Source: Rhodococcus sp. P-2 (GTDB lineage Bacteria; Actinomycetota; Actinomycetes; Mycobacteriales; Mycobacteriaceae). Taken from it: DNA of 64,000 nucleotides. Location of the stretch: the NCBI RefSeq assembly GCF_016598535.1, contig NZ_CP066779.1, positions 1,860,001 to 1,924,000 on the forward strand, read 5' to 3'. The notes under the pieces were generated by a model. That model made no database searches, was not told where the DNA came from, and was given only the letters and a program-made list of their open reading frames with translations. Every line of letters begins with the position of its first letter. Position 1 is the first letter of the stretch. Both the position numbers and the translations under genes were made by a program. Shown here one piece after another: positions 16,551-25,971 of this stretch.

Positions 16551-17980
16551 CGACGACCGAGATCGACACGACCACACAGGCGAACGACGACACGGTGACG
16601 CAGGCAGTGCGCGACGCGCGTGCTGCTTCCGCGTGGTGGGCAGAACTGACATTCGAGCAACGCGCTCGTCGCCTGGATCGGTGGCGAGGAATCATCGCGC
16701 GTCGAGCATCCGAACTCGCCGACGTCGTGCATCGGGACATGGGCAAGCCGCACCCCGACGCGATGCTCGAAATAGCCATGGCACTCGAACATCTCGCGTG
16801 GGCGTCGAAGAATGCCCGAAAGGTACTGGGCAGGCGCAGCGTCGGTTCCAGTCTGTTGACGATCAATCAGGCCGCCTCGGTGGAGTATCGGCCTCTCGGG
16901 GTGATCGGTGTGATCGGTCCGTGGAACTATCCGGTCTTCACTCCGCTCGGTTCGCTCTCGTTCGCCCTCGCTGCCGGCAACGCCGTGGTCTACAAGCCGA
17001 GTGAGTTCGCGCCGGCAGTCGGGCAATGGTTGGTCCGAGCGTTTGCCGAGGTCGTCCCTGAACATCCTGTGCTGCAGGTCGTCACGGGTGACGGTTCCGT
17101 CGGCGCGGCACTGTGCCTGGCCGGCGTCGACAAGATCGGGTTCACCGGATCCACCGCCACCGGCAAGAAAGTCATGGCGGCCTGCGCCGAGACCCTCACC
17201 CCGGTGTTGATGGAATGCGGCGGCAAGGACGCGCTCATCCTTGATGCCGACGGAAATGTTGGTGCCGCCGCGGACGCTGCAGTGTGGGGTGCGTTGTCCA
17301 ACTCCGGTCAGACCTGTCTGGGCGTCGAGCGTGTATACGTGCACGAACACGTCTTCGACGAGTTTCTGCACAAGACAACCACTTTGGCTGCCCGAGTTCA
17401 TGCGGGGCCCGACATCGAGGACAAGATCGGCCCGATCACCATGCCCTCGCAGGTCGACGTCATCCGGCGCCACATAGAAGACGCGGTATCGCGGGGTGGG
17501 CGTGTCCTTCTCGGAGGGCTCGGCTCGATCTCCGGTCAGTACGTGCAACCGACCATCATGGTCGACGTCCCCGAAGACAGCCTCGCCGTCACGGAGGAAA
17601 CTTTCGGCCCGACCATGACGATCACCAAGGTCGCCTCGATGGACGAGGCGGTGAAATTGGTCAATGCGTCACCATACGCGTTGGGAGCAAGCGTGTTCGG
17701 CAAGGACGGAGCGGCTGTTGCCGATCGGCTCCGATCCGGAGGAGCGTCGGTGAACTCTTACGTGATGTATGCCGCGGTTCCCAACCTGCCGCTGGGTGGG
17801 GTCGGAGCATCCGGTTTCGGGCGCGTGCACGGCCCAGACGGACTGAAGGAGTTCACGTATGCCCGGTCTGTGACCAGGCAACGATTCCGTTCGCCACTAC
17901 CACTGACGACGTTTCGACGGACCGCCCGAATCGACTGGCTGGTCAAGGTTCTCATCCGCGCGCTACACGGAAGGCACTGA
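16547..17980 (+). CDS. Aldehyde dehydrogenase (NAD(P)-dependent)
   Basis: A 477-residue aldehyde dehydrogenase with catalytic Cys257 in SGQTCLG, general base Glu223 in MECGGK, the cofactor motif FTGSTATGKK and the Asn of GPWNYPVF. It oxidises an aldehyde to the carboxylic acid. The start ATG at 16547 overlaps the SRPBCC stop (ATGA); the much longer frame from 16028 would add sequence read antiparallel to known coding regions and is rejected. The C-terminal tail TARIDWLVKVLIRALHGRH is amphipathic and may touch the membrane, in keeping with long-chain substrates. Confidence 0.9.
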   Translation: MTTTEIDTTTQANDDTVTQAVRDARAASAWWAELTFEQRARRLDRWRGIIARRASELADVVHRDMGKPHPDAMLEIAMALEHLAWASKNARKVLGRRSVGSSLLTINQAASVEYRPLGVIGVIGPWNYPVFTPLGSLSFALAAGNAVVYKPSEFAPAVGQWLVRAFAEVVPEHPVLQVVTGDGSVGAALCLAGVDKIGFTGSTATGKKVMAACAETLTPVLMECGGKDALILDADGNVGAAADAAVWGALSNSGQTCLGVERVYVHEHVFDEFLHKTTTLAARVHAGPDIEDKIGPITMPSQVDVIRRHIEDAVSRGGRVLLGGLGSISGQYVQPTIMVDVPEDSLAVTEETFGPTMTITKVASMDEAVKLVNASPYALGASVFGKDGAAVADRLRSGGASVNSYVMYAAVPNLPLGGVGASGFGRVHGPDGLKEFTYARSVTRQRFRSPLPLTTFRRTARIDWLVKVLIRALHGRH

Positions 17981-17984
17981 AGCA

Positions 17985-18983
17985 ATGACGAGACGCTTGT
18001 CCGCAATTGCGGGGACAGTCCGCGATCTGGGTATTCCACTGCCCGGACGCCGAATCGACTACGACGTCGCCGGAAAGGTCGTTCTGATCACCGGTGGAGG
18101 CGACGGTATCGGTTCCGCGCTGGCGCGCACTCTTCACCGGCGTGGGGCCACCGTGGCGCTGGTCGACGTCAACGAGAGTTCATTGGCAACGGCCGAGCGC
18201 TCATTCGAGTCACAGCGAGTCGTGACGGTGACGGCCGATGTCCGAGATCGGGACGGCATGACCGCAGCCGTGCAAACGATCATCGAGCAGCTGGGCAGAA
18301 TCGACGTCGTGGTGGCCAACGCCGGAATCACCCCTCCCCCGGCAACGTTGCGCCAGATCGATCCCGACGCCTTCGATCGAGTAATCGACGTCAATCTCAC
18401 CGGTGTCTTCAATACCGTGCATCCGACGATCGACGAGGTGATCCGGAACCAGGGGCACATCGTCGTCGTCTCGTCGGCTGCGTCGTTCGCCCCCGGTTTG
18501 GGCGGAGCGTCGTACATGATCAGCAAGGCGGGTGTCGAAGCACTCGGGCGGGCACTGCGTTTGGAAGTTGCCGGCTACGGCGCCACCGCCGGCGTCGCGT
18601 ACTTCGGGATGGTCGACACACAACTTGCGCGGGCAACACTCGACGACGACGAGATCGGGCGCAAACTCGACGCTCGACTACCTGGTCCCCTCCGTCATCG
18701 AATCTCCCCGGACCGTGCCGCCACGGTGATCGCCGACGCGATCGCGCGCCGCGCCGGCCGGACCCTTGCACCGGCAGCCTGGGAACCCTGGGCGTGGGGA
18801 CGCGGATTCGTCAACGTCCTGGCCGACGGCTACCTGGCCGGGGACAAGCAAGCACATGAACTGATCCGCGAACTCGAAGCCAGAACCACCTCAGCAGTAC
18901 CGACAAACACAGTAGTTCCGACAAACACAGCAGTTCCGACAAACACAGCGGCCCCGACGAATGCAGCCAGGAGAACATCATGA
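17985..18983 (+). CDS. SDR-family oxidoreductase with repetitive C-terminal tail
   Basis: A 332-residue short-chain dehydrogenase/reductase. The nucleotide motif GGGDGIG follows strand beta-1 (VLITGGGDGIG), NAGI marks beta-4, and S..YMISK gives the catalytic Ser/Tyr/Lys. It is longer than a typical 250-residue SDR because of a C-terminal extension ending in four copies of a six-residue unit (roughly A-V-P-T-N-T), encoded by 18-bp DNA repeats at 18894-18965. It probably interconverts an alcohol and ketone/aldehyde in the operon's pathway. Its end overlaps the ligase gene start by 4 bases. Confidence 0.87.
   Translation: MTRRLSAIAGTVRDLGIPLPGRRIDYDVAGKVVLITGGGDGIGSALARTLHRRGATVALVDVNESSLATAERSFESQRVVTVTADVRDRDGMTAAVQTIIEQLGRIDVVVANAGITPPPATLRQIDPDAFDRVIDVNLTGVFNTVHPTIDEVIRNQGHIVVVSSAASFAPGLGGASYMISKAGVEALGRALRLEVAGYGATAGVAYFGMVDTQLARATLDDDEIGRKLDARLPGPLRHRISPDRAATVIADAIARRAGRTLAPAAWEPWAWGRGFVNVLADGYLAGDKQAHELIRELEARTTSAVPTNTVVPTNTAVPTNTAAPTNAARRTS
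18894..18965 (+). repeat. 18-bp tandem repeat (four copies) in the SDR gene 3' end
   Basis: Units at 18894-18911, 18912-18929, 18930-18947 and a diverged fourth at 18948-18965, each of the type GCAGTNCCGACAAACACA. Unit length is a multiple of three, so copy number can change without shifting the frame; it adds or removes six residues of a Pro/Thr/Asn tail. Confidence 0.85.
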
Positions 18984-20782
18984 CCACGTTGTGTGCAGCC
19001 TTCCAACGAGTGTCGGCTGTAGCGCCCGACGCGGTGGCCTTACGTGACATCGGCGACGCGCGAACACTGACGTGGCGCGAGTACGCCGAACAGGTACGCG
19101 AGGTTGCCGCGGGATTGGCCGGAATCGGCGTGGGACATGGCGATACGGTTGCCTTGATGATGAGCAACCGGATCGAGTTCTACCCGATCGACGTCGGCGC
19201 CCAACACCTCGGCGCGACGTCTTTCTCCGTCTACAACACGTCGGCACCCGAAGCCATCCACTACATCCTTGCCAATTCCGGTGCGCGAGTTCTCGTCTGC
19301 GAAGCCCAGTACGTGGATACCGTTCGCCGATCCGGAGCCACACTCGACACGATCGTGGTAGTCGACGCGCAATCGCATGTCCACCAGCCTGGCACCGTGA
19401 CCTTGGAGCAGATGAAGGCCTCTGCCGCATCAGATTTCGATTTCGACGGCACCTGGCGTGCGGTGAAACCGAACGACGTCGCCACGTTGATCTACACCTC
19501 CGGCACGACGGGCAACCCCAAGGGCGTCGAGACGACTCATGGGTGTCTGTTGTTCGAAACCAACGCCGTCAGCGCAGTCCTCCCAGTCGAATTCGGTGAC
19601 CGCATCACGTCGTACATGCCGTCGGCGCACATCGCGGATCGACTCACCTGCCTGTACATGCAGATGGTGTTCGGCACCCAGATCACCGTCGTATCGGATC
19701 CCGGCCAGGTGGCTGCCGCGCTCCCCGATTGTCGCCCCACAATCTGGGGCAGCGTCCCCCGCGTGTGGGAAAAGCTGAAAGTTGCCGTCGAATCGGCCGT
19801 CGCCAACGAACCGGACGATGCGCGTCGGGCTGCGTTGAAGTGGGCACTCGACGTCGGCCGCACTCGTCTCGCACACCTGCGGGCTGATGAATCCGTCCCC
19901 GCCGAACTGGAAGCGGAGTACTCCCGAGCCGATGCGATGGTTCTCTCCGCTCTGCGTGCGAAACTCGGCTTTGCCGACCTGAAGTGGGCAATTTCCGGTG
20001 CAGCGCCGATTCCGCCGGAGACCTTGGCATTCTTTTCAGCCTTGGGAGTTCCGATCTCGGAGATCTGGGGAATGTCCGAGCTGACATGCATCGCGAGCAC
20101 CGCTCCGGCCGAGCCGACCAAGCTCGGAACCGTCGGAAAGCTGCTCCCAGGCATGGAAATGCGCATCGAGGCGGACGGCGAGCTGCTGGTTCGAGGCCCG
20201 CTGGTCATGAAGGGGTACCGCGGCGAACCGACGAAGACGGCCGAAGCGATAAGCGCAGACGGTTGGCTCTCGACCGGAGACATCGTCACGGCCGACGCAG
20301 ACGGATACCTCACCGTGATCGATCGGAAGAAGGAGCTGATCATCAATGCGTCGGGAAAGAACATGTCACCCGCCGCCATCGAGACAGCGGTGAAGACGTC
20401 GTCGTCGTTGATCGGTGAGGTCGTGGCGATCGGCGACGGACGGAAGTTCAACACCGCATTGATCACGCTCAGCGCCGACGCCGCGGTCGAGGCGGCGCGC
20501 GCACTGGGACTTGCGGTCGACGCCGCAGTACTAGCCAAGGACGCTCGGGTCGTCGACATCGTCGCAACTGCTGTCGCCGAGGGAAACTCGCGCCTGTCGA
20601 GGGCCGAGCAGATCAAGCGATTTCGCGTACTCACCACGTTCTGGGAACCTGGTGGCGACGAGCTGACACCGACGATGAAGCTCAGGCGCAAGCCGATAGC
20701 CGAGAAGTACGCGCCCGAAATCGCGTCACTCTATGCGGATTCGAATGCAGAGGACGTTTACGAGCCGGCGCCCTGCGCATAG
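18980..20782 (+). CDS. Long-chain-type acyl-CoA synthetase (AMP-forming)
   Basis: A 600-residue ANL-superfamily ligase of the long-chain acyl-CoA synthetase (FAA/LACS) type. The ATP-binding motif YTSGTTGNPKG lies near residue 173, the second motif WGMSELT near 358, and the hinge region GWLSTGDIVTADADGYLTVIDRKKELI near 430-455, followed by the C-terminal lid. It activates a carboxylic acid to its CoA thioester, the logical end step after the aldehyde dehydrogenase of this operon. It starts at an ATGA overlap with the SDR gene and its 3' end overlaps modC by 25 bases convergently. Confidence 0.9.
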   Translation: MTTLCAAFQRVSAVAPDAVALRDIGDARTLTWREYAEQVREVAAGLAGIGVGHGDTVALMMSNRIEFYPIDVGAQHLGATSFSVYNTSAPEAIHYILANSGARVLVCEAQYVDTVRRSGATLDTIVVVDAQSHVHQPGTVTLEQMKASAASDFDFDGTWRAVKPNDVATLIYTSGTTGNPKGVETTHGCLLFETNAVSAVLPVEFGDRITSYMPSAHIADRLTCLYMQMVFGTQITVVSDPGQVAAALPDCRPTIWGSVPRVWEKLKVAVESAVANEPDDARRAALKWALDVGRTRLAHLRADESVPAELEAEYSRADAMVLSALRAKLGFADLKWAISGAAPIPPETLAFFSALGVPISEIWGMSELTCIASTAPAEPTKLGTVGKLLPGMEMRIEADGELLVRGPLVMKGYRGEPTKTAEAISADGWLSTGDIVTADADGYLTVIDRKKELIINASGKNMSPAAIETAVKTSSSLIGEVVAIGDGRKFNTALITLSADAAVEAARALGLAVDAAVLAKDARVVDIVATAVAEGNSRLSRAEQIKRFRVLTTFWEPGGDELTPTMKLRRKPIAEKYAPEIASLYADSNAEDVYEPAPCA

Positions 20783-21843
20783 ATCAGTGTCTCGGTGGCC
20801 TTGACCACAAACGTAGCGGCCGATCCCGGAACCAGATCGAGCTCGGCCGCTGCGCTCGCCGTGATGTCGGCAGACAAGCCCGGCTGGCCCGCGTCGTCCT
20901 CGGCTCGGACTCTGACGACATCGCCTCGGTTTTCGATCTCCGCGATCGTGACTGCAAATGCGTTTCGGGGGCTGCCGTGCGGCGGATCCAGGTAGACCGA
21001 AACTGCTCGCGGCTCGAAGACCGCCACGGCGGCACTGCCCGCCGGTAGGTCGGTCTCCATCCGGCCCGCAATATCCACCCCGGTCGGACTTCTGAGCACT
21101 CCGTCTCCGCTCATCGTGCCGCTACGCAAATTGATCCCGGCGATGCGTGCGGCGAAGGCACTACGCGGGCGGGTCAGAACCGTTCGTACGTCACCACGTT
21201 CGACGACCCGGCCACCGTCCACGACGACGACCGTGTCGGCCAGCGCCAGTGCGTCCAGAGCGTCGTGCGTGACGAGCACGGCCGTACGATCCCCGGTCCG
21301 GAGCACTCGGCGCAGCAACGACCGCAGCGCGGGAGCAGAGGCGACATCGAGCGCGGACATCGGTTCGTCGAGTAGAAGCAGTTCGGGTTCAGCAGCCAAT
21401 GCCCTCGCCACTGCGACCCGTTGCGCTTGGCCGCCGGACAGCTGTGAAGGCCTGCGGTCAGCCAAATCGCCGGCGTCGACTGCGTCCAGCCAATGGCGCG
21501 CAGACTCGGCGGAATCGCGACGCGACCGCCCTGCACTGCGCGGCGCGAACGCCACGTTCGCAGCCGCACTGAGATGGGGAAAGAGAAGTGCCTCTTGCGC
21601 GAGTAGAGCAGTGCCGCGCCGATGCGGCGCCAACGCGACTCCCCTACCGGTATCGGTGAGAACACGGGAATTGAGTTCGATCAACCCACGCCGCGGATGA
21701 TGTAGTCCGGCAACCGCCGCCAGTACCGTCGACTTGCCTGCGCCGTTCGGTCCGAGGATGGCGGTCACCTCACCGGCCGCGACGTCGAACGCCGCGACGA
21801 CATCGCGCTCCGGAATCTCGATGTCGACGTGGAGGCCACTCAT
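20758..21843 (-). CDS. modC: Molybdate ABC transporter ATP-binding protein ModC
   Basis: A 361-residue ABC ATPase: Walker [10 protein letters not shown] near residue 32, signature LSGGQAQR near 127, Walker [13 protein letters not shown] near 148, H-loop VTHDALDAL. After the nucleotide-binding domain comes a C-terminal TOBE/MOP-like domain (residues about 285-355, with [19 protein letters not shown]) that binds molybdate in ModC. The start overlaps modB by 4 bases. It energises molybdate import for molybdenum-cofactor enzymes. Confidence 0.9.
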   Translation of the reverse strand: MSGLHVDIEIPERDVVAAFDVAAGEVTAILGPNGAGKSTVLAAVAGLHHPRRGLIELNSRVLTDTGRGVALAPHRRGTALLAQEALLFPHLSAAANVAFAPRSAGRSRRDSAESARHWLDAVDAGDLADRRPSQLSGGQAQRVAVARALAAEPELLLLDEPMSALDVASAPALRSLLRRVLRTGDRTAVLVTHDALDALALADTVVVVDGGRVVERGDVRTVLTRPRSAFAARIAGINLRSGTMSGDGVLRSPTGVDIAGRMETDLPAGSAAVAVFEPRAVSVYLDPPHGSPRNAFAVTIAEIENRGDVVRVRAEDDAGQPGLSADITASAAAELDLVPGSAATFVVKATETLIYAQGAGS

Positions 21844-22649
21844 AACGAACCCGCCGATCCGCGTCCACGCACCGCAACCACGATCACCACCGCGACCACG
21901 ACCAGCACCAGCGAAAGCGCCACCGCTGCATCAGGATCGGTCTCACGCTGGAGATAGATTTCCAGGGGCAGAGTACGCGTGACCCCTTGCAGACTTCCCG
22001 CGAACGTCAGCGTTGCACCGAACTCCCCCAAAGCGCGCGCGAAAGCCAGCACTGCCCCTGACACCAGACCGGGAAGCACCAGCGGCAGAGTCACCCGACG
22101 AAGCACCGTGGTGGGGCGGGCTCCGAGCGTCGAGGCTACGGCCTCGTATCGCGTTCCCGCAGTGCGTAACGCACCTTCGAGACTGACGACGAGGAACGGC
22201 AGCGCCACAAACGTCTGCGCCAGAACCACCGCGGTTGTCGAGAATGCTATCTGGATGCCGAGCACTTCCAACTGCTCACCGATCAACCCTTTGCGGCCGA
22301 ACGTGTACAGCAAAGCGATACCGCCCACCACGGGCGGCAGAACCAGCGGGAGCAGAATCAACGATCGAAGAACTGACAGTCCCCGAAAGCGGCTGCGTGC
22401 CAACACCGCCGCCATCGGTACCCCGAACAGAATGCACAACAGCGTGCTCATCGCCGCTGTCTTCAAACTCAGTTTCAGCGCGGCAACCGACGATTCGGAA
22501 GTCACGAGTTCCCAGAACTGCGACCACTGCACGGTGGCAAGCATCGCGGCCAAGGGAGCGATGACAAACGCCCCGCCGATCAGCGCGGGGAGGTAAATCC
22601 ATACCGGCAGCCCGAGCGGGGCGCGGACTGCCGGTCGTAGGCGTGTCAC
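21840..22649 (-). CDS. modB: Molybdate ABC transporter permease ModB
   Basis: A 269-residue permease with about six transmembrane helices and the EAA loop around [28 protein letters not shown]. The ending [25 protein letters not shown] is characteristic of ModB/CysT-type permeases. It overlaps the genes on both sides by 4 bases (modA upstream, modC downstream), so the three are one transport unit. Confidence 0.92.
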   Translation of the reverse strand: MTRLRPAVRAPLGLPVWIYLPALIGGAFVIAPLAAMLATVQWSQFWELVTSESSVAALKLSLKTAAMSTLLCILFGVPMAAVLARSRFRGLSVLRSLILLPLVLPPVVGGIALLYTFGRKGLIGEQLEVLGIQIAFSTTAVVLAQTFVALPFLVVSLEGALRTAGTRYEAVASTLGARPTTVLRRVTLPLVLPGLVSGAVLAFARALGEFGATLTFAGSLQGVTRTLPLEIYLQRETDPDAAVALSLVLVVVAVVIVVAVRGRGSAGSL

Positions 22650-23455
22650 GGAGCAGCGAATCCCGCGTCACTCAGAACTGCCAGGCCCTTGGGCCCCTTC
22701 ACAAGGTCGACGAACTTCGTTGCCGTTTCCGAATTCTTCGAATCCTTCAGCACCGCGATCTGGTACAGGTTGACCACCGTGGTGGCTTCCGGGAACGCTA
22801 CGGTCTGCACCTTGTCGCCGGCGGACTTCGCGTCGGTGACGTAGACGATGCCGGCATCGGCCTGCCCGGACGTCACCTTGTTGAGAACGTCCGTCACCGA
22901 GGATTCCTCACTGACGGGCGAGAGGGTCTCACCGGTGGCCGTCTCGACCTTCTTCGTAGCCGCACCACAAGGGACCTGCGGAGCGCAGATCACCAGTTGC
23001 GTCCCGTCCTTCGTCAGGTCGGCGAAGGACGCGATGCCCTTCGGGTTGCCGGGCGGCACAACGATCGTCAAGGTATTGCTCGCGAAGTCCGACGGCGACC
23101 CCGCGACGACGCCGGCATCGGTGGCCTTGGTCATGTTGGCGGCATCGGCCGAGGCGAACACGTCAGCCGGTGCACCCTGCGTGATCTGGGCGACGAGATC
23201 CGATGACCCGGCAAAGCTGAAAGTGACCTTGGAACCGGGGTTCTCGGACTCGAACTCAGTACCGAGTTCGGTGAAGCTGTTCTTCAGTGACGCCGCCGCG
23301 AAGACGGTGATGCTTCCCGTGGCACTCTCGCTCGAGCTTGTTGTGGTCGGAGCGGCCGACGACGTCTCCGACGACGAATTGTCGGAGGAACTACAACCAG
23401 TCACCAGGGCAAGCGAAAAAGCGCCTGCTGCAACAAGTCCGACTACACGCTTCAC
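22646..23455 (-). CDS. modA: Molybdate-binding lipoprotein ModA
   Basis: A 269-residue periplasmic binding lipoprotein. The N-terminus [13 protein letters not shown] leads to a lipobox LVTGC, a Ser/Thr-rich linker of about 25 residues, then the ModA fold starting [16 protein letters not shown], with [13 protein letters not shown] containing the oxyanion-binding serines. A region with GKV-like [15 protein letters not shown] closes the binding site. It captures molybdate (or tungstate) outside the membrane. It is the first gene of modABC and is preceded by tandem 16-bp repeats. Confidence 0.92.
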   Translation of the reverse strand: MKRVVGLVAAGAFSLALVTGCSSSDNSSSETSSAAPTTTSSSESATGSITVFAAASLKNSFTELGTEFESENPGSKVTFSFAGSSDLVAQITQGAPADVFASADAANMTKATDAGVVAGSPSDFASNTLTIVVPPGNPKGIASFADLTKDGTQLVICAPQVPCGAATKKVETATGETLSPVSEESSVTDVLNKVTSGQADAGIVYVTDAKSAGDKVQTVAFPEATTVVNLYQIAVLKDSKNSETATKFVDLVKGPKGLAVLSDAGFAAP

Positions 23456-23472
23456 GGATTTCCTCCAGTATG

Positions 23473-23553
23473 TTCAGTACTACGGTGTTTGCAGAGTTGC
23501 CAGGTTTTCAGAGTTACGGCGTTTCAGGGTTACGGCGTTTCAGAGTTACGGCG
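23473..23553. repeat. Tandem 16-17 bp repeats between modA and the TOBE regulator
   Basis: Three near-identical 16-bp units TTTCAGAGTTACGGCG at 23506-23521, 23522-23537 and 23538-23553 (one G/A difference), preceded by two decayed 17-base units from about 23473. The last unit encodes the C-terminal Glu-Thr-Pro-stop of the regulator on the minus strand, so the array looks like serial duplication of the gene's own 3' end. Confidence 0.8.
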
Positions 23554-23941
23554 TTTCCACGATGACCGTGGTGGCCTTCACGATTGCGACGCCGATACTC
23601 CCGACCTCGAGTCCGAGCTCCCGAACCGCGTCGGTACTCATCAACGAGACGACGGTGAAGGGCCCACACTGCATTTCGACCTGTGCCATCACCATGTCGG
23701 TGACGACCTTGGTGACGAGACCGGCAAACCGGTTGCGGGCCGAACTCGCGCCCGTCAGCGGATCGGCCGGAGCGGGTCCGGCGTTGGACCGGGCGAAGCC
23801 CGCCAACTCGGCGCCGTCGATGACCTTGCGGCCGGAGTCGTCCGTCGTCGCGGTGAGAAGCCCACCGTCGACCCACCGTCGAACGGTGTCGTCACTGACA
23901 CCGAGCAGACCGGCAGCTTCGCGGATTCGAATGTTGGGCAC
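23546..23941 (-). CDS. HTH-TOBE molybdenum-responsive regulator/molybdopterin-binding protein
   Basis: A 131-residue protein with an excisionase/MerR-like helix-turn-helix (residues 2-26, IRIREAAGLLGVSDDTVRRWVDGG) and a C-terminal TOBE (MOP) domain (about 65-130, starting SARNRFAGLVTKVV). MOP domains bind molybdate, so this is a likely local sensor for modABC, which lies directly downstream on the same strand. I choose GTG 23941, where the homologous region begins; a longer frame to 24010 reaches into a large hairpin. No clear Shine-Dalgarno is seen for either start. Confidence 0.8.
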   Translation of the reverse strand: MPNIRIREAAGLLGVSDDTVRRWVDGGLLTATTDDSGRKVIDGAELAGFARSNAGPAPADPLTGASSARNRFAGLVTKVVTDMVMAQVEMQCGPFTVVSLMSTDAVRELGLEVGSIGVAIVKATTVIVETP

Positions 23942-23981
23942 CAGGTGATCGTAGGTCGCAAGTGCGGACCTAACAAGCCGA

Positions 23982-24036
23982 AATGCTCCGCAGATGCGTG
24001 AACTAGTCAATCCTGATCACGTATCTGCGGAGCATT
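23982..24036. promoter_or_regulatory. 20-bp inverted repeat upstream of the TOBE regulator
   Basis: Arms 23982-24001 and 24017-24036 pair over 20 positions with a single G-T, around a 15-base loop; the core is AATGCTCCGCAGAT and its complement. It lies between the stop of the AhpD-like gene (24067) and the start of the regulator (23941), both on the minus strand. It could be a terminator without a U-tract, an operator for the regulator, or both. Confidence 0.6.
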
Positions 24037-24066
24037 GTCGATAGTTGCCGTAGACGAGTCAGCGCA

Positions 24067-24645
24067 TCATTCTTCGGCCCAGGGCACGCGGCAGGAGTCG
24101 GTGCTGAACCCTTGCTCGGTGATCCCCAATGCCGAATACATCCGGGCGCGCATGTTTTCGAGCCCGATCTGATAGGTCAGTTCCACGACGCCCGCCCGCC
24201 CGAACCTGCGCTCGAGATCCGCGACCTGCTCGTCCGTCACTCCGTTCTCCCCGTGGGGGTCGCCGGTCATGGAATCGGCGTAGGCGATCGCGGCCCGCTC
24301 GTCCTCGCTGTACTTCGGTGAATCGCGGTAATTCGCGATCCCTTTCAGCTTGTCGATGTCCAAACCGTCCAGGCGCGAGAGCATCGTCCCGAAGTCGACA
24401 CACCACGAGCAGCCGACGGTCCAGGCGACGCGATAGACGGCCAGTTCACGAATGTTCGACGGCAACACCTTCGACGCCTTCTGCACGGCCATCTCGTGAC
24501 GGGCAGCGGCGACGAACAGTTTTCGGTGATTGGCCAGGACGGCGAAGGGCTCGGGGACTTCGTCGTACTGCCTGGCGGCAAATTTGTATGCCACTTTGAT
24601 CAACGGACTGGCTTCTGACGGTGTCACTGCGGGAATGCGAGTCAT
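24067..24645 (-). CDS. AhpD-like/carboxymuconolactone decarboxylase family protein
   Basis: A 192-residue all-helical protein with the redox pair Cys79-x-x-Cys82 in VGCSWCVDFG, the hallmark of the AhpD-like branch of the carboxymuconolactone decarboxylase superfamily. These act as peroxidases or in related thiol chemistry. The ATG at 24645 has GGAGG six bases upstream; nine more codons upstream in the same frame are not supported. ECF41 sigma factors often control such genes, but the ECF41 gene here is 17 kb away, so a link is speculative. Confidence 0.82.
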   Translation of the reverse strand: MTRIPAVTPSEASPLIKVAYKFAARQYDEVPEPFAVLANHRKLFVAAARHEMAVQKASKVLPSNIRELAVYRVAWTVGCSWCVDFGTMLSRLDGLDIDKLKGIANYRDSPKYSEDERAAIAYADSMTGDPHGENGVTDEQVADLERRFGRAGVVELTYQIGLENMRARMYSALGITEQGFSTDSCRVPWAEE

Positions 24646-24780
24646 GGCAAGCCTCCGTTTGTTCTGGGGCACCGGATTCGATGCTCTCTACAGAGTTGGA
24701 CGACGGCGGCGATTCAAACGTGACAAGCACCGCGCCCGAGCGGATGTGAGGATGCGGTCTCAGCCGACTAAGCTGCAAAG

Positions 24781-25971
24781 ATGCCTTCGACGCCCCGCAA
24801 CCGCACCGTCTCGCGTCTGCAGCCGTTCGCATCCACGATCTTCGCCGAGATGACAGCGTTGGCCACCCTTCACGACGCGGTCAACCTCGGTCAGGGCTTT
24901 CCGGATACCGACGGTCCTGCGGCCATGCTCGAAGTAGCGCGGCGAGCCATCGCCGAGGGCGTCAACCAATACCCACCCGGCCCGGGCATGCCCGTGCTGC
25001 GGCAGGCCATTGCTGAGGATCGGCGCGTCCGCTACGGACTCGACAGTGACCCCGACTCCGAAGTTCTGGTCACCGTCGGCGCCACCGAGGCGATCAGTGC
25101 TGCGATTCTCGGACTGGTCGAACCCGGCGAAGAAGTAGTGCTGATCGAGCCGTACTACGACTCCTATGCAGCATCTGTCGCATTGGCAGGCGCTGTGCGT
25201 CGCACAGTTCCGTTGGTAGCCGCGGGAGACGGATTCGCGGTCGATCTCGATGCATTGCGCGGCGCGATCACCGCCAAGACGAAGATGTTGATCGTCAACA
25301 GTCCTCACAACCCCACCGGCACCGTGTTCACCGATCACGAACTTCGAGCGATCGCCGAACTCGCGTGCGAACGCGACCTGATCGTGTTGAGTGACGAGGT
25401 CTACGAGCACTTGGTCTTCGACGGCCTCACCCACACACCGATGGCGTCGCTCCCGGGCATGCGTGAGCGCACCGTCACGGTGTCCAGTGCCGCAAAGACT
25501 TTCAATGTCACCGGCTGGAAAACCGGCTGGGCGATCGGCCCCCGCGAGCTCATCGACGGTGTTCACGCAGCCAAGCAGTTCATGTCGTTTGTCGCCGGTG
25601 CACCATTTCAACCTGCCGTTGCGTATGCGCTGACCAACGAACAACCGTGGGTGGTCGAGCTTCGGCAGAGCCTGCAAGGCAAACGGGACGTACTCGGCAA
25701 AGCACTGACCGAAGCCGGTTTCACCGTGCATTCCGGCGGCGGCACGTACTTCCTTCTCGCAGACATCAGGCCGTTGGGTGAGACCGACGCGGGAGATTTC
25801 TGCCGCGCGCTTCCCGAGCGTATCGGCGTCGCAGCCGTACCGGTCGACGTGTTCGCGGACAACCGCGACGATTGGAAGCACCTGGTGCGCTTCGCCTTCT
25901 GCAAACAGGATCACATTCTGTCCGAAGCAGCGCGCCGTCTCCACCTGCTCCAAGGAGCAGCACACCCATGA
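24781..25971 (+). CDS. dapC: Class I/II aminotransferase, DapC-like (N-succinyldiaminopimelate aminotransferase)
   Basis: A 396-residue PLP-dependent aminotransferase. The N-terminal segment SRLQPFASTIFAEMTALA, the motif NLGQGFPDTDGP, NSPHNPTGTVFTDHEL and the PLP-lysine region SSAAKTFNVTGWKTGW match, by memory of family sequence, the mycobacterial DapC protein closely. DapC makes N-succinyl-diaminopimelate in lysine and cell-wall diaminopimelate synthesis, though relatives are annotated as methionine or kynurenine aminotransferases. An AraC-type gene overlaps its 3' end by 4 bases. Confidence 0.72.
   Translation: MPSTPRNRTVSRLQPFASTIFAEMTALATLHDAVNLGQGFPDTDGPAAMLEVARRAIAEGVNQYPPGPGMPVLRQAIAEDRRVRYGLDSDPDSEVLVTVGATEAISAAILGLVEPGEEVVLIEPYYDSYAASVALAGAVRRTVPLVAAGDGFAVDLDALRGAITAKTKMLIVNSPHNPTGTVFTDHELRAIAELACERDLIVLSDEVYEHLVFDGLTHTPMASLPGMRERTVTVSSAAKTFNVTGWKTGWAIGPRELIDGVHAAKQFMSFVAGAPFQPAVAYALTNEQPWVVELRQSLQGKRDVLGKALTEAGFTVHSGGGTYFLLADIRPLGETDAGDFCRALPERIGVAAVPVDVFADNRDDWKHLVRFAFCKQDHILSEAARRLHLLQGAAHP

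Noticed and set aside
23473..23553. Possible CRISPR or VNTR-like array.
   Set aside because: Units are directly abutting with no spacers and no cas genes are near; it is a simple tandem duplication.
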